Shown here piece by piece: positions 42,555 to 52,608 of a stretch of DNA of 64,000 nucleotides. Positions within the stretch are counted from its first letter, which is position 1, and each line of letters begins with the position of its first letter. Origin of the DNA: an uncultured Roseburia sp. (GTDB lineage Bacteria > Bacillota > Clostridia > Lachnospirales > Lachnospiraceae); the NCBI GenBank assembly GCA_910587865.1, contig CAJUNX010000003.1, positions 59,363 through 123,362 of the forward strand. The letters run 5' to 3'. A program made the translations under genes and the position numbers. The notes beneath the pieces are model-generated. The model ran no database searches, was not told where the DNA came from, and was given only the letters and a program-made list of their open reading frames with translations.

Positions 42555-42660
42555 GCCGCTTCGCCGGGTCCTTTGCCGTTACCGGCTAACGCTTCGCCCC
42601 GTCCTTCGCCGCTTCACCGGGTCCTTTGCCGTTACCGGCTAACGCTTCGCCCCGTCGTAT
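42555..42660. repeat. 53-bp tandem duplication between gmd and fcl
   Basis: Two units begin GCCGCTTCNCCGGGTCCTTT at 42555 and 42608 and end AACGCTTCGCCCCGT. They fill the intercistronic gap; the period is not a multiple of three. Confidence 0.9.
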
Positions 42661-42669
42661 CCCGGACGC

Positions 42670-43704
42670 TCAGCCCTCCCGGCGCACCAGTTCCATATCG
42701 TGCCGCACCATCAGCTTCACCAGCTCCTCAAAGCTTGTCTTTGTCGGATTCCACCCCAGCTCCTGCTTCGCCTTCGCGGGATCCCCCCACAGATTCACGA
42801 CATCCGTCGGCCGGTAAAATTCCGGCGATACCTCGATCACCACCTCGCCGGTCGCCTGATTCACACCGACCTCGTCCATTCCCTCGCCGCGGAACGTAAG
42901 CTCGATGCCCGCCTCGCGGAACGCGTGCTCGCAGAATTCGCGCACGGAATGCTGCTCGCCGGTCGCGATCACAAAATCCTCCGGCCGATCATGCTGTAAA
43001 ATCAGCCACATGCACTCCACATAATCTTTCGCATAGCCCCAGTCGCGCAGTGACGAAAGATTGCCGAGATACAGCTTTTCCTGCTTTCCCTGGGCGATTC
43101 TCGCCGCCGCTAGAGAGATCTTGCGCGTCACGAAGGTCTCGCCGCGCCGCTCGGATTCGTGGTTGAATAAAATACCGGAGCAGCAGAACATGCCGTACGC
43201 CTCGCGGTACTCCTTCACGATCCAGAAACCGTACTGTTTTGCCACCGCATAAGGGCTGTACGGATGGAACGGCGTCGTCTCGCGCTGCGGCACCTCCTCC
43301 ACCTTTCCGTAGAGCTCCGATGTCGATGCCTGATAGATCCGGCAGGTCTTCTCAAGCCCGCAGACACGCACCGCCTCAAGCACGCGCAGCACGCCGGTCG
43401 CCACCACGTCCGCCGTGTATTCCGGCACGTCAAAGCTCACCTGCACGTGGGACTGCGCCGCCAGGTTGTAGATCTCGTCCGGGCGCACCGCGCCGATGAT
43501 CTTCACCAGGCTCATGGAATCCGCCAGATCCCCGTAGTGAATGTGAAAATCCGGGTTTCCGTTCAGATGGTCGATCCTCTCCCGCTTTTCCGTGGAGGAC
43601 CGGCGCACCATCCCGTGCACCTCATACCCCTTCTCCAGTAAAAACTCGGCAAGATAGCTTCCGTCCTGCCCTGTCACACCTGTAATCAATGCCTTTTTGC
43701 TCAT
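42670..43704 (-). CDS. gmd: GDP-mannose 4,6-dehydratase
   Basis: First committed step of GDP-fucose synthesis. The 344 residues contain ITGVTGQDGSYLAEFLLEKG, HGMVRRSS (NADP-binding Arg pair), the nucleotide segment YNLAAQSHVQVSF, catalytic Thr/Glu in QASTSELYGKV and the Tyr-x3-Lys of PYAVAKQYGFW. Complete and typical. First gene of the operon, divergent from an AraC regulator. I found no near-consensus promoter in the gap, only an AT-rich stretch around 43790-43805. Confidence 0.97.
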   Translation of the reverse strand: MSKKALITGVTGQDGSYLAEFLLEKGYEVHGMVRRSSTEKRERIDHLNGNPDFHIHYGDLADSMSLVKIIGAVRPDEIYNLAAQSHVQVSFDVPEYTADVVATGVLRVLEAVRVCGLEKTCRIYQASTSELYGKVEEVPQRETTPFHPYSPYAVAKQYGFWIVKEYREAYGMFCCSGILFNHESERRGETFVTRKISLAAARIAQGKQEKLYLGNLSSLRDWGYAKDYVECMWLILQHDRPEDFVIATGEQHSVREFCEHAFREAGIELTFRGEGMDEVGVNQATGEVVIEVSPEFYRPTDVVNLWGDPAKAKQELGWNPTKTSFEELVKLMVRHDMELVRREG

Positions 43705-43864
43705 TCTGATCCCTCTGCCTTTCCTGACCTGCTGCGGGCCGGCCTGACGCCATTCTGTCTCCGGCTTCCCGGCCTGCTGCCCGGTTATTGTGATTCTATA
43801 ATTATTTTGCTTCTCCGCATTGGATGCCGATGTTTAGGATAATCCAATTTTCTTCCGGATACAA

Positions 43865-43893
43865 TTGAATATCTTGCCAAAAAATAGTATGAT
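43865..43893 (+). promoter_or_regulatory. Promoter of the AraC regulator gene
   Basis: TTGAAT (43865-43870), 17 bases, TATGAT (43888-43893), 40 bases before the chosen start. Confidence 0.75.
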
Positions 43894-43933
43894 ATTGCTA
43901 TCGATATTTTTCCTCCCACGAAAGGATCTTTTT

Positions 43934-44881
43934 ATGGAAAACCTTCTGTTTGAAAAATACAAAACGTCCGAAGTCACGAACACGAGACGCGTCATCCATA
44001 CGCCTTCCGCTTTTGTCCGGGAAAATTTTTTCCATCTGCAGGAGGCCGGCTGTCTGCGCAGCTTAAAGCCGCATCAGAGCACGCGGCGCGGCTTACAGTC
44101 GTACCTTTTCCTGATCGTGCTCTCCGGAAGCGGCAGTATCTCATACCGAAATCCGCTGCAGTCCCGCCGAGGCTCCTCCGCAAAGCCGGACAACACCGCT
44201 CCCCGGACTTCCTCTGCCGCAGCGCGTGCCGTCACCACGGTATCCGCGGGCGCGGGAGACTGTTTTTTTCTCGACTGCATGGGCGAATACACACACATCA
44301 GCAGCGCGGACGATCCCTGGGAGCTTCTCTGGATCCATTTTTCCGGTCCGCAGGCAGGCGCCTACTACTCCTGTTTCCTCGAACAGCACGACTGGCATTT
44401 CCGCTCCGCCCATCTCCCGGAGCTCTCGTCCGCTGTCTGGAACATCATCCGCTCCCATGAGGAGCCGTCGGACGACACCGGTCTTCTGACCGCGCAGCAG
44501 ATTGTGAATATTTTAACGATCATCTGCACCGAAACCGACGCGCGCGAGGCCGGCTCTTCCCCGCTGTTTGACAAGTTAAAGGCCGTCCAGCAGCATCTTG
44601 ACGCGCATTACACGGAGCCGATCTCCTTAGACCGCCTCGCCGGAGAATTTTATATCAGCAAGTATTATCTTGCCCGGGAATTCAAAAAGGCATTCGGAAT
44701 CACGATTATTCAGTATCTTCTGACAAAAAAAATCACCAATGCCAAAGAGCTGCTCCGCTACAGCAATTCCTCCATCGAGGATATCGCGCGGCTCTGCGGC
44801 ATTGATGATCCGAGTTATTTTAATAAAGTGTTTAAGAAAATGGAAGGCTGCACGGCCTCAGAGTACCGGAGACGGTGGTAG
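43934..44881 (+). CDS. AraC-family transcriptional regulator with cupin-like sensor domain
   Basis: A 315-residue regulator. The start at 43934 has AAAGGA upstream; the frame is open above it but overlaps the promoter. Residues about 50-165 form a cupin-like sensor domain (YLFLIVLSGSGSISY, DPWELLWIHFSGP) interrupted by a 35-residue Ser/Ala-rich low-complexity insert. Residues about 215-315 hold the two AraC helix-turn-helix motifs (ISLDRLAGEFYISKYYLAREFKKAFG, SIEDIARLCGIDDPSYFNKVFKKMEG). It is divergent from gmd-fcl-manC, so it may sense a sugar and control fucose-nucleotide synthesis, by inference. Confidence 0.92.
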   Translation: MENLLFEKYKTSEVTNTRRVIHTPSAFVRENFFHLQEAGCLRSLKPHQSTRRGLQSYLFLIVLSGSGSISYRNPLQSRRGSSAKPDNTAPRTSSAAARAVTTVSAGAGDCFFLDCMGEYTHISSADDPWELLWIHFSGPQAGAYYSCFLEQHDWHFRSAHLPELSSAVWNIIRSHEEPSDDTGLLTAQQIVNILTIICTETDAREAGSSPLFDKLKAVQQHLDAHYTEPISLDRLAGEFYISKYYLAREFKKAFGITIIQYLLTKKITNAKELLRYSNSSIEDIARLCGIDDPSYFNKVFKKMEGCTASEYRRRW

Positions 44882-44912
44882 GGGCGCATTTTTTTCACAG
44901 CAAAACCCCCGG

Positions 44913-47081
44913 TCAGATCCCGTTCTCCTCCGGCGCATCCTCCGCCAGCAGCTCCTCCCCGTAGACCAGCTTCTCCGCATACAGATCCGACCGCTTCAGC
45001 AGCTCGGCATCTAAATACGCGCCGCCGTATTCCTCATAGAGCGTCGGAAGCCCGGAGAACAGGTTGACGCCAAGTCCGAGTCTGTCGCCGGCAATCTGCA
45101 CGCCGAGCGCTGCCAGCGTCGTCGGATACAGATCAAGCGTCGTATACCCGCGCTCCGTCTCCGGATCCACGCAACCCTCCGCCGGATTGATAATACTCAC
45201 ATACGTGCGCCGGTCAAACTGATTCCCGTACAGCATTTTATCCGTATACTCGGTGTCCATCGTCAGATGATCACCCGATATGACAATCGTAGTATTTTCA
45301 TAAAAATCCTGCTGCGCAATCCAGTCAATAAAATATGCGACCTGCATGCTGGAGCAGGCAATCACATTACTATACTGCATTTCGTATCTGTTTTCACACA
45401 GGCCGCACCAGTATCCGCCCGAAAAATGGGTATCCACGGTAAGCAGTGTCAGATGAAACGGCTCGTCCTCCTTTGCCAGCTCTGCGAGCTTATCCTTCGC
45501 AAATTCAAACAGGTACTCATCCTCATACCCCCACCAGACATAGTAATCCTCCGGAATCTGTCCGTCGTTTCGCGCCGCATAGTAGTCGCGGATCTCATAG
45601 CCGCCGTGTTCTCCAAAATACTGACGCCTTGTGCCGAATCCCGCGTCGGATCCGATCAGAAGCACCTGCCGGTATCCCTCCTGCTCCAAGATATCTCCCA
45701 GGGTCCACGCACCCGGAAGCAGATGTTCCGCCCCCACGCCGGATTCGCCGTTGACCGTTTCATTGCTGATCATGGACGTATTGATCGGCACCCCTGCCGT
45801 CTGAGCGACCATCCCTCCTGTTGTAAATGTCGTCCCGGATACGGCATGCGCTCCGTTTAACCGGTCCGGCGCGGAAAAATCGATATTCTCCTGCGCGAGT
45901 CTGGTCAGCTCCGGTATATAATTCTCCGGCATCGCGCCCCCGTTCGCTTTATCCGCAAACGTCATCTCCATGGATTCCAGGTAAAGATAGATCAGATTGC
46001 GTTTCTGCTCCGGAAACACCAGTTCCACATCCTTTGCATCCACAAAATGTTCCTCATAAAACAGCGATTTGTCCGTAATATACGCATAATAAGAGGCAAC
46101 GTCAAAAAAATCAAATGCCGTCCATACGGCAGTCCCAATCAGAAGCACCCCCAGTCCGGCCATCCATACGGCATACGCTCTCATGCGCCCTGTCCGTCTT
46201 ACCCGGGACGCTCCCAGCGCTGCGATCACGGAAACAAAAAACACGATCCCGGCAATCGCCGCAAACAGTCCGTAAAATGAAGACAGGTTCGTCCCCGTCA
46301 GCGCTGTATTCATCAAGAAAAACAGCTCCTCCAGCCGCACATTTCCGAATCTCTCCATGACAAAATGTACTGCATATACAAGCGACGCTCCCAGGCACAG
46401 CAGAAATCCTGCCGCCCATGCCGGCCACAGGCTCTGCTTTGCCCTTCTTACACCGGATTTTTTCTCTGCCGGCCAGAAGAACAGAACGAATGCCAGATAC
46501 ATGGCCAAAAGCACGCCGGACATCAGGCCGTTTTCACTCTGATACGTGAGATAATTTCCCCTCCAGACATTCATAATCCGCTGATTGAAACCGGAATTCA
46601 GGTACAGCACCGGATCCTCCGACGTCGGAAAATAAAACCCTGTTCGCCCGTCATACCCGCAGTTTTCCATCTGTTCCACATATCCGGCAAACTCTTTTCC
46701 GTCCATCGACGCCACAAACTCCCCGGCCTGTCTGACCTCCACCCTGTAGATTGAGAACACATTGTCATTCATAAACGGATCCAAACGCAGCTTCATATCC
46801 GCCAATGAAAGCTCCGGCAGTTCAAATGTCACAGACTGGTCCATCTCCCACACGTTCTGCATCAGGGACTGCTCCTCGGAAAATTCCTCATCCTCCTTCG
46901 CATAAAAAAGCTGTGACGTCCCTCCGTCCCGGTTCTCATGGAATTCGCCATATATGATTTTTATTTCCCACCTGCTGTCCGGCACCTGATACAGTCCGTA
47001 CCAGACGCCGCACAGCAAAACCGCTGCAAACAGACAGACACAGGCCGCCCGCACCATCGTTTTCTTTCGCCCCACACTCAT
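44913..47081 (-). CDS. LTA synthase/phosphoglycerol transferase-family membrane enzyme
   Basis: Alkaline-phosphatase-fold transferase of the LtaS/OpgB group, which moves phosphoglycerol or similar groups onto surface polymers. The 722 residues have an N-terminal membrane anchor (about 8-28), an extracellular domain (about 30-180), four further helices (about 185-335) and a C-terminal catalytic domain starting near 365 (NLIYLYLESMEMTFAD). The nucleophile is probably the Thr in SGTTFTTGG; metal residues include LIGSDAGFG and VISGDHLTMD. The large domain between the first two helices is unlike classical LtaS. Probably modifies the polysaccharide made here. Confidence 0.85.
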   Translation of the reverse strand: MSVGRKKTMVRAACVCLFAAVLLCGVWYGLYQVPDSRWEIKIIYGEFHENRDGGTSQLFYAKEDEEFSEEQSLMQNVWEMDQSVTFELPELSLADMKLRLDPFMNDNVFSIYRVEVRQAGEFVASMDGKEFAGYVEQMENCGYDGRTGFYFPTSEDPVLYLNSGFNQRIMNVWRGNYLTYQSENGLMSGVLLAMYLAFVLFFWPAEKKSGVRRAKQSLWPAWAAGFLLCLGASLVYAVHFVMERFGNVRLEELFFLMNTALTGTNLSSFYGLFAAIAGIVFFVSVIAALGASRVRRTGRMRAYAVWMAGLGVLLIGTAVWTAFDFFDVASYYAYITDKSLFYEEHFVDAKDVELVFPEQKRNLIYLYLESMEMTFADKANGGAMPENYIPELTRLAQENIDFSAPDRLNGAHAVSGTTFTTGGMVAQTAGVPINTSMISNETVNGESGVGAEHLLPGAWTLGDILEQEGYRQVLLIGSDAGFGTRRQYFGEHGGYEIRDYYAARNDGQIPEDYYVWWGYEDEYLFEFAKDKLAELAKEDEPFHLTLLTVDTHFSGGYWCGLCENRYEMQYSNVIACSSMQVAYFIDWIAQQDFYENTTIVISGDHLTMDTEYTDKMLYGNQFDRRTYVSIINPAEGCVDPETERGYTTLDLYPTTLAALGVQIAGDRLGLGVNLFSGLPTLYEEYGGAYLDAELLKRSDLYAEKLVYGEELLAEDAPEENGI

Positions 47082-47141
47082 ATCCTCCCTAACCTCTTTT
47101 TCAGTGTCCCCCGAAAACTGCCCGGCATTCCCGCTGCATTG

Positions 47142-50100
47142 TCACACCTCCAGCAGCTCTAACAGCTCCTCTCTGCTCATTTTCGTCTCACCTGACATAT
47201 TCCCGCTGATCACCTGCTCCGCCAGATCCCGCTTGGTCTCCTGCAGCTGTTTTATCTTCTCCTCGACGGTTCCCTTCGCAATAAGCTTATAGACGGTCAC
47301 CTGCCTGATCTGCCCGATCCGGTGCGCACGGTCCGTCGCCTGGTTCTGTGCCGCGACATTCCACCACGGATCGTAGTGGATCACGATATCCGCGCCGGTG
47401 AGGTTCAAACCGACTCCGCCAGCCTTTAAGGAAATCAGAAAAACGGGAATGTCCCCCTCGTTGAACGCCTTCACCAGTGTAAGACGTTCTTCCTTCTTTG
47501 TTCCGCCGGTAATGGTATAACAGCTGATCTGTTCCTCATTCAGCCTGTCATGTATGAGTTCCAGCATGGACGTAAATTGTGAAAACAAAAGGATACGGTG
47601 CCCTCCGTCCGCAGCGCTCTTTATCAATTCTACACACGTCTCCAGCTTGGCCGAGCCTTTCTTATAATCCTCAAAGCACAAAGACGGGTCGCAGCAGATC
47701 TGCCGCAGCCTTGTAAGCTCCGCTAAAATCCGCATCTTGTTTTTCTGAAACTCCGCATCGTCCTGGCGCGCCAGGCTCTCCCGCATATGCAATACCTGTC
47801 CGTCATAAAGTTTCTGCTGCTCTTCTCCCAGCCGGACATAATAATCTTCCTCCATCTTCTCCGGCAGATCACGCAGCACATCACTTTTTAACCGGCGCAG
47901 AATAAAGGGGCACGCCATCTTCTGCAGACGCTGCATCGCCGCCTCGTCCCCGTTTTTCACAATCGGCGTCTCGATCTCTTTGCGAAATACATCATATCCG
48001 TACAGAAATCCGGGCATCAGATAGTCAAAAATACTCCAAAGCTCGCTTAATCGATTCTCAATCGGCGTTCCTGTAAGCGCATAGCGCGTCCTGCTGCGGA
48101 TCACCTTCACCGCCTTTGCAGCCGCGGTTGTATGATTTTTGATATACTGCGCCTCATCAATCACCTCGTATAAAAACTCCTGGTCTTCATAAAGAGCAAT
48201 ATCACGCTTTAACAGATCATACGAGGTCACCACCACATCCGCAGCCCCGCACTGCGCGATCTTTTTCTGCCGTTCCTCCTGGTTCCCGGTGATCAGCATC
48301 ACCGACAGTCCTGGTGCAAACCGGGCGAATTCTCCCTCCCAGTTATAGACAAGCGACGCCGGAGAAACCACAAGCGACGTGCCTTTCTGTCCCTCTTCCT
48401 TTGCCGCGAGGAGCACGGCGATCACCTGCAGGGTCTTCCCCAGTCCCATATCGTCTGCAAGAATCCCCCCGAACTGCCAGCTCTCGATGGTCCTGAGCCA
48501 TTTATACCCGTTTTTCTGATAATTCCGCATGATCCGCGAGAGGCTTTCCGGCTCCTCAAAATCCGCATCCTTTACCGTCTTAAAGCCCTTTACGATCTCC
48601 CGGAAATGGGCGTCTCTGCTGCTGTAAACACTCTCATGTTCCTCCAGCAGCTTATCCAGATACAGCGTGCGGTACATGGGCAGCTGCATTTTCCCTCTGA
48701 TCAGTTCCTTCGGTTTTAAATGCGCGGCATCCGCCAGCTCGGAGAGCATCTCAAGCGACGGGTCGGAAAGGCTGACAAAGGATCCGTCCTTTAAGCGATA
48801 GTATTTCTTTTTTGTGCGGTAAACAGACAGCATCTCAAGCAGCTCCGCCTGCGGCACATCCTCCGTGGCAATCTCAAGCTCCAGCAGGCCAGAGGACACC
48901 GACACGCCCACGGATACCCGGACCTGCTTCACCGCCTGGTATCCCAGAAAACGCTTTGTGCACCGCACCTCTCCCAACTCCGTCAGCGCCCTCACGCCGC
49001 TCTCCATCAGCCGGAACATATTGTTCTCATCCCCGCCGCAGTGCAGTATCCCCAGGGCCGGGTCAACTGCCGGAAACCATTTCATGACAAGAAACAGCAC
49101 CTCTTCCTCCCGGGATGTATCGCGGAATGGCTCCACCGGATCCGCCGCCAGGTCTTCCTCCTCCCGCAGCACATCAAACACCTGATATTCCCGCTCTCCG
49201 TAGCAGGAAAACATCTGGCAGGAAGCGTTTCCTTCCTCCGCGTCCAAATAAAACGTGAACCGGACCTCCGGCAGAAGACACGCGTGAATCCGCTCCGTGT
49301 CCTGCTCATCCACCACAGCGATCTCACGGAGTTCCGGCAGGATACGGTAATAAAATTCCGCCAGATGGTTCCTTCCGACCGAAAAACTGAAGAGATTCCC
49401 ATCCGTAAGCTTCGCCAAAGCCTCTGCCCGCGCGAGAAACTCCTTCTCCACCCGGCAGAAGTTCCCCTTCTCGATGTAATAAGCCGTGTCGGTTCCCTGG
49501 AAAAGCTCCGGCAGGGAACCCTTCACCCGGATCCCGTGAAACTCCTCCTGCTTCTTTTGCCCGTCCGGACGTTCCTCTGCAATCCGGATCTCCACCTTCG
49601 GGTTGCGGCGGGCTGCCACAAGCATGTCCTTTTCTTTTTCCCTGCCGCTCCGATCCTCATATTCAACCGCATCCGTTCCCAGCTGATCATAAAATTCGTC
49701 CAGCCGCCAGCCAAACAGGTTCAGCTCCCCTCCGACATTTGTCTTCCCGTTGTAATAATAGCGTGACTCCGCCAGACGCTCTAAAAACTCTTCCTCTTCC
49801 CTCACAATCCGGCTGATAAAGCGAATCCAGCCCCTGCCCCTCTCCGTAAAATGATCCGGATTGTGATTGATCTGAGTGGAGGATCCGTAGGTATCCGTCG
49901 CCGAATTTTTCACATTCTCACAAAAGGCCGTGAGATTTTTCACCACAAATAATTTTTTCTCCCCCACCTTAAAGGAGACCGTAAGCCTGTCGTCCTTTTT
50001 GATCAGGCGCGGCGTCAGTACAAGGCTCCCCTCCTTTACCGACGCCGCATCCGACAGCAGAAGGTTCTCTCTCCTGCTGCGGTACATCGCCAGCAGGACG

Positions 50101-51416
50101 CTGCCATACCGGTCCGTCGCGTCTCCGATATTGTGCGAGGCAAGATATTCCTCCAGCAGGAGCAGCGCAGCAGTCGTGAAGGCGCAGTCCGCTTTCGACG
50201 GATTCCAGGAATAATACATAGATTTTCTGCATTTCGGACAGCCGCAGTCAATCCCCAGGACAGCATTCCGCGAAAAGCCGATCCCGATCCGAAATTCATT
50301 CTTACCGCTTTTCCCGACCACGGTTACCTGTCCGCCGATCTCACCGGTACTGCGGCTAAAGCCGGTAGAAATCTCCTCCATAACCACCGCTTTCTTTGCC
50401 AGCAGATCAGAAGCCTCCTTCAGCCGTGCCGGCGTGATCTTAACGGATTCGCGTACCGCTTTCCCGTCGAAATATGTGTACCGGTCCAGCGCCTCTAACT
50501 GCTCCTCCACATCCGCGCCGCCAGTTTCCTCCGCCTCTTTGTCCAGCGGCGTCCCCAAAAGCTCATATTCCCTCTGCCGTATTCTCTGTTCCTCCAAAAT
50601 GCCGGCTTCCTTTTGCTGCCGTGCCCTTTCCGCCGCCCTCTTTTCCTGCTCCTCTTTTTTGCGCTCCTTCTCGCGCTGCTCCGCCAGGCGCTTTGCCTCT
50701 TCCTGCTCTTTTTCCCGCTTTTTAGCGCGGCGCTCTGCCTCCTCTTCCTTCTTCCTGCGGATCTCCTCCCGACGCGCTTCCTCTGCGGCCGCCTTCTGCA
50801 TCTGCTTAAGGCGCGCTTCCTCCGCAGCTGCTTTCTGCTCCGCTTCCCGTTTCTTTCGCTCCGCTTTTCGCGCTTCTCTGGCCTGACGTTTTTCTTTCGC
50901 AGCTTCTGCCTGACGACGCAGCTCTTCCTCCTGCTTTGCCGCCTCCGCAGCCTCCCGACGCGCCGCCTCCATCTCCTGCTTCGTCCGCCGTTTCCGTCTC
51001 GGTTTTGCCTGCGCTGCTTTCGCTTTTTCCGTCTCCTCCGCAGCCGACGCTGCGCCGGCCTCCCTCTCCCGTTCCGCCTGACACAGCTCCTCGTCATATT
51101 TTACCCACTGCGCCATCAGATCGGCCTCGAAGGATTCCGATTTCTCCTGCCTGCTGTTTTTTCCCGCATCGATGGCATAGAGAACCGCCGCCATGTGCTC
51201 GCAGCATCTCCCGCTTCGCGCCACCGGGCACTGACAGCTCGTCCGAAGGGCATCACTGCCGTATCCCCGGACCGACACCTCATAACGCTCACGCCCGAGA
51301 ACAGCCCCCGTCCAAATCCCCTCCGTCTCCTTTAACCCGTCCACCCGGTTTTTCGCGCAATAATTTTTTCCGCGCTCCAGTGTACTTTTATCAAACCTTT
51401 TCTTCCAGTCGCCCAT
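47142..51416 (-). CDS. SNF2-family helicase with SWIM zinc finger
   Basis: A 1424-residue ATP-dependent DNA translocase. The N-terminus holds a SWIM finger (CQCPVARSGRCCEHMAA, about 80-97). Residues about 125-285 are a Lys/Arg/Glu/Ala-rich segment that should form a long charged coiled coil. A SNF2-associated region (about 300-940) includes a cysteine pair near CGCPKCRKSM. The motor domains follow: Walker A DDMGLGKTLQ (about 995), DEAQ (about 1105), LTGTPIENRLSELW and the C-terminal helicase half with ATDRAHRIGQ. Usual Firmicutes members have about 1050-1100 residues, so the coil makes it long. Role in chromatin or replication is unknown. Confidence 0.9.
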   Translation of the reverse strand: MGDWKKRFDKSTLERGKNYCAKNRVDGLKETEGIWTGAVLGRERYEVSVRGYGSDALRTSCQCPVARSGRCCEHMAAVLYAIDAGKNSRQEKSESFEADLMAQWVKYDEELCQAEREREAGAASAAEETEKAKAAQAKPRRKRRTKQEMEAARREAAEAAKQEEELRRQAEAAKEKRQAREARKAERKKREAEQKAAAEEARLKQMQKAAAEEARREEIRRKKEEEAERRAKKREKEQEEAKRLAEQREKERKKEEQEKRAAERARQQKEAGILEEQRIRQREYELLGTPLDKEAEETGGADVEEQLEALDRYTYFDGKAVRESVKITPARLKEASDLLAKKAVVMEEISTGFSRSTGEIGGQVTVVGKSGKNEFRIGIGFSRNAVLGIDCGCPKCRKSMYYSWNPSKADCAFTTAALLLLEEYLASHNIGDATDRYGSVLLAMYRSRRENLLLSDAASVKEGSLVLTPRLIKKDDRLTVSFKVGEKKLFVVKNLTAFCENVKNSATDTYGSSTQINHNPDHFTERGRGWIRFISRIVREEEEFLERLAESRYYYNGKTNVGGELNLFGWRLDEFYDQLGTDAVEYEDRSGREKEKDMLVAARRNPKVEIRIAEERPDGQKKQEEFHGIRVKGSLPELFQGTDTAYYIEKGNFCRVEKEFLARAEALAKLTDGNLFSFSVGRNHLAEFYYRILPELREIAVVDEQDTERIHACLLPEVRFTFYLDAEEGNASCQMFSCYGEREYQVFDVLREEEDLAADPVEPFRDTSREEEVLFLVMKWFPAVDPALGILHCGGDENNMFRLMESGVRALTELGEVRCTKRFLGYQAVKQVRVSVGVSVSSGLLELEIATEDVPQAELLEMLSVYRTKKKYYRLKDGSFVSLSDPSLEMLSELADAAHLKPKELIRGKMQLPMYRTLYLDKLLEEHESVYSSRDAHFREIVKGFKTVKDADFEEPESLSRIMRNYQKNGYKWLRTIESWQFGGILADDMGLGKTLQVIAVLLAAKEEGQKGTSLVVSPASLVYNWEGEFARFAPGLSVMLITGNQEERQKKIAQCGAADVVVTSYDLLKRDIALYEDQEFLYEVIDEAQYIKNHTTAAAKAVKVIRSRTRYALTGTPIENRLSELWSIFDYLMPGFLYGYDVFRKEIETPIVKNGDEAAMQRLQKMACPFILRRLKSDVLRDLPEKMEEDYYVRLGEEQQKLYDGQVLHMRESLARQDDAEFQKNKMRILAELTRLRQICCDPSLCFEDYKKGSAKLETCVELIKSAADGGHRILLFSQFTSMLELIHDRLNEEQISCYTITGGTKKEERLTLVKAFNEGDIPVFLISLKAGGVGLNLTGADIVIHYDPWWNVAAQNQATDRAHRIGQIRQVTVYKLIAKGTVEEKIKQLQETKRDLAEQVISGNMSGETKMSREELLELLEV

Positions 51417-51480
51417 TCTTCTTCTCCCGGCTGCCCATTCCTGCGAACTACTGTTTTCTCTGCCTGCACTCTGTAAGCTG

Positions 51481-52560
51481 TCACCCCTTTTTCACCCGGG
51501 TCCTGACCTTCTGCCGGATTCTGTCCATCATACGGCATTCCGTCTCCGCGATCTTCTCCTCCGCTCTCCCGAGCAGAAGCCTGCGCACCGCTTCTATCAT
51601 GCTGCCTATCACCACCAGCAGCAGGGACGTTCCCAGCAGGATCAGCTCATGCCAGCTGCTTTCCCGCCACGCCAGGTAATCAAACAGATAGGTGGTGATC
51701 ACGGTCCGCAGCGTCCACTCCATGATAAACACCGCCGGAACCATGCCCGCAATCTTATTGACCAGCCGGTTTTCAAAATGGAAATTCCGAAATACCAGAA
51801 AGATGCAGACTGCCTCCGCGATCGTAAAGAGCGTATTATCCCTGGCAAACCTGTTCTGAACCGTGCCCGTCACTACGTAAAGACCGCCGTTTAACGCAAA
51901 ATTTACAATTGACGTTCCGGCAAACACTGCCAGCAGTTTTCCCGTCGAAAATATGTGATCTTCATGGTACATCCGCAGGTACCGTCCGATCAGATAGAGC
52001 AGGATCATATTTACAATCCCTTTTCCGCCGTCCTGTGTGATGTCAAAAAAGAAACATGTCGTGATACCGGAAAAAATGACAAGCATCGTGACAATCAGGG
52101 CAAAAAACCTCTCTCTTGTCAGCTTCTCCGTCATCTCGTTTAAAAACGGACTTAAAAAGGCCAGTGCAAAATAACAGGTAAAATACCAGGAAAACCGCCC
52201 GATCACCGGCAGGATATAGGCGAGCTTCTGACTGCCGTCCAAAAGCCCCGCCGTGCCCCAGACATACTGCAGCGCCAGCCCGATCCAGCAGTAAAACATC
52301 AGCATCAGATCCAGCTTTATCATCTTTTTTACATTCAGCCGGATCCCGAACCAGCCCGATATCAGGATAAACAGAGAGACTCCGATATTTCCGACCGTAC
52401 TGATCGCGATACAGAGCCATGCGCTCAGCTCATTATTCGAGTAGCTGCTGCTGCCGTGCATCCAGAAGATCAGCACCAGCGCTAAGATACGGAGCAGCTC
52501 GAAGCTGGAATTGCGGGCTGCGCGTTGTGTTTTTCCTGTCTTTCCTGTTTTATCCGTCAT
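51481..52560 (-). CDS. Acyltransferase family 3 membrane protein
   Basis: Ten-helix membrane protein of 359 residues that acylates (usually acetylates) extracytoplasmic glycans. It opens SSFELLRILALVLIFWMHG, with the conserved His in the first helix, and continues GNIGVSLFILISGWFGIR, both hallmarks of the family. A C-terminal cytoplasmic tail is basic. It is a clear paralogue of the plus-strand protein encoded at 62054-63133, which has the same length and near-identical motifs. Probably O-acetylates the surface polysaccharide. Confidence 0.85.
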   Translation of the reverse strand: MTDKTGKTGKTQRAARNSSFELLRILALVLIFWMHGSSSYSNNELSAWLCIAISTVGNIGVSLFILISGWFGIRLNVKKMIKLDLMLMFYCWIGLALQYVWGTAGLLDGSQKLAYILPVIGRFSWYFTCYFALAFLSPFLNEMTEKLTRERFFALIVTMLVIFSGITTCFFFDITQDGGKGIVNMILLYLIGRYLRMYHEDHIFSTGKLLAVFAGTSIVNFALNGGLYVVTGTVQNRFARDNTLFTIAEAVCIFLVFRNFHFENRLVNKIAGMVPAVFIMEWTLRTVITTYLFDYLAWRESSWHELILLGTSLLLVVIGSMIEAVRRLLLGRAEEKIAETECRMMDRIRQKVRTRVKKG

Positions 52561-52608
52561 CTGTCATTCACTCCTTTTCCCGCCATTTCCCCAGGCGCTG
52601 CCGGTCTG

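Noticed and set aside
43705..43864. gmd promoter
   Set aside because: AT-rich -10-like sequences exist but no acceptable -35 at 16-18 bases; not listed.
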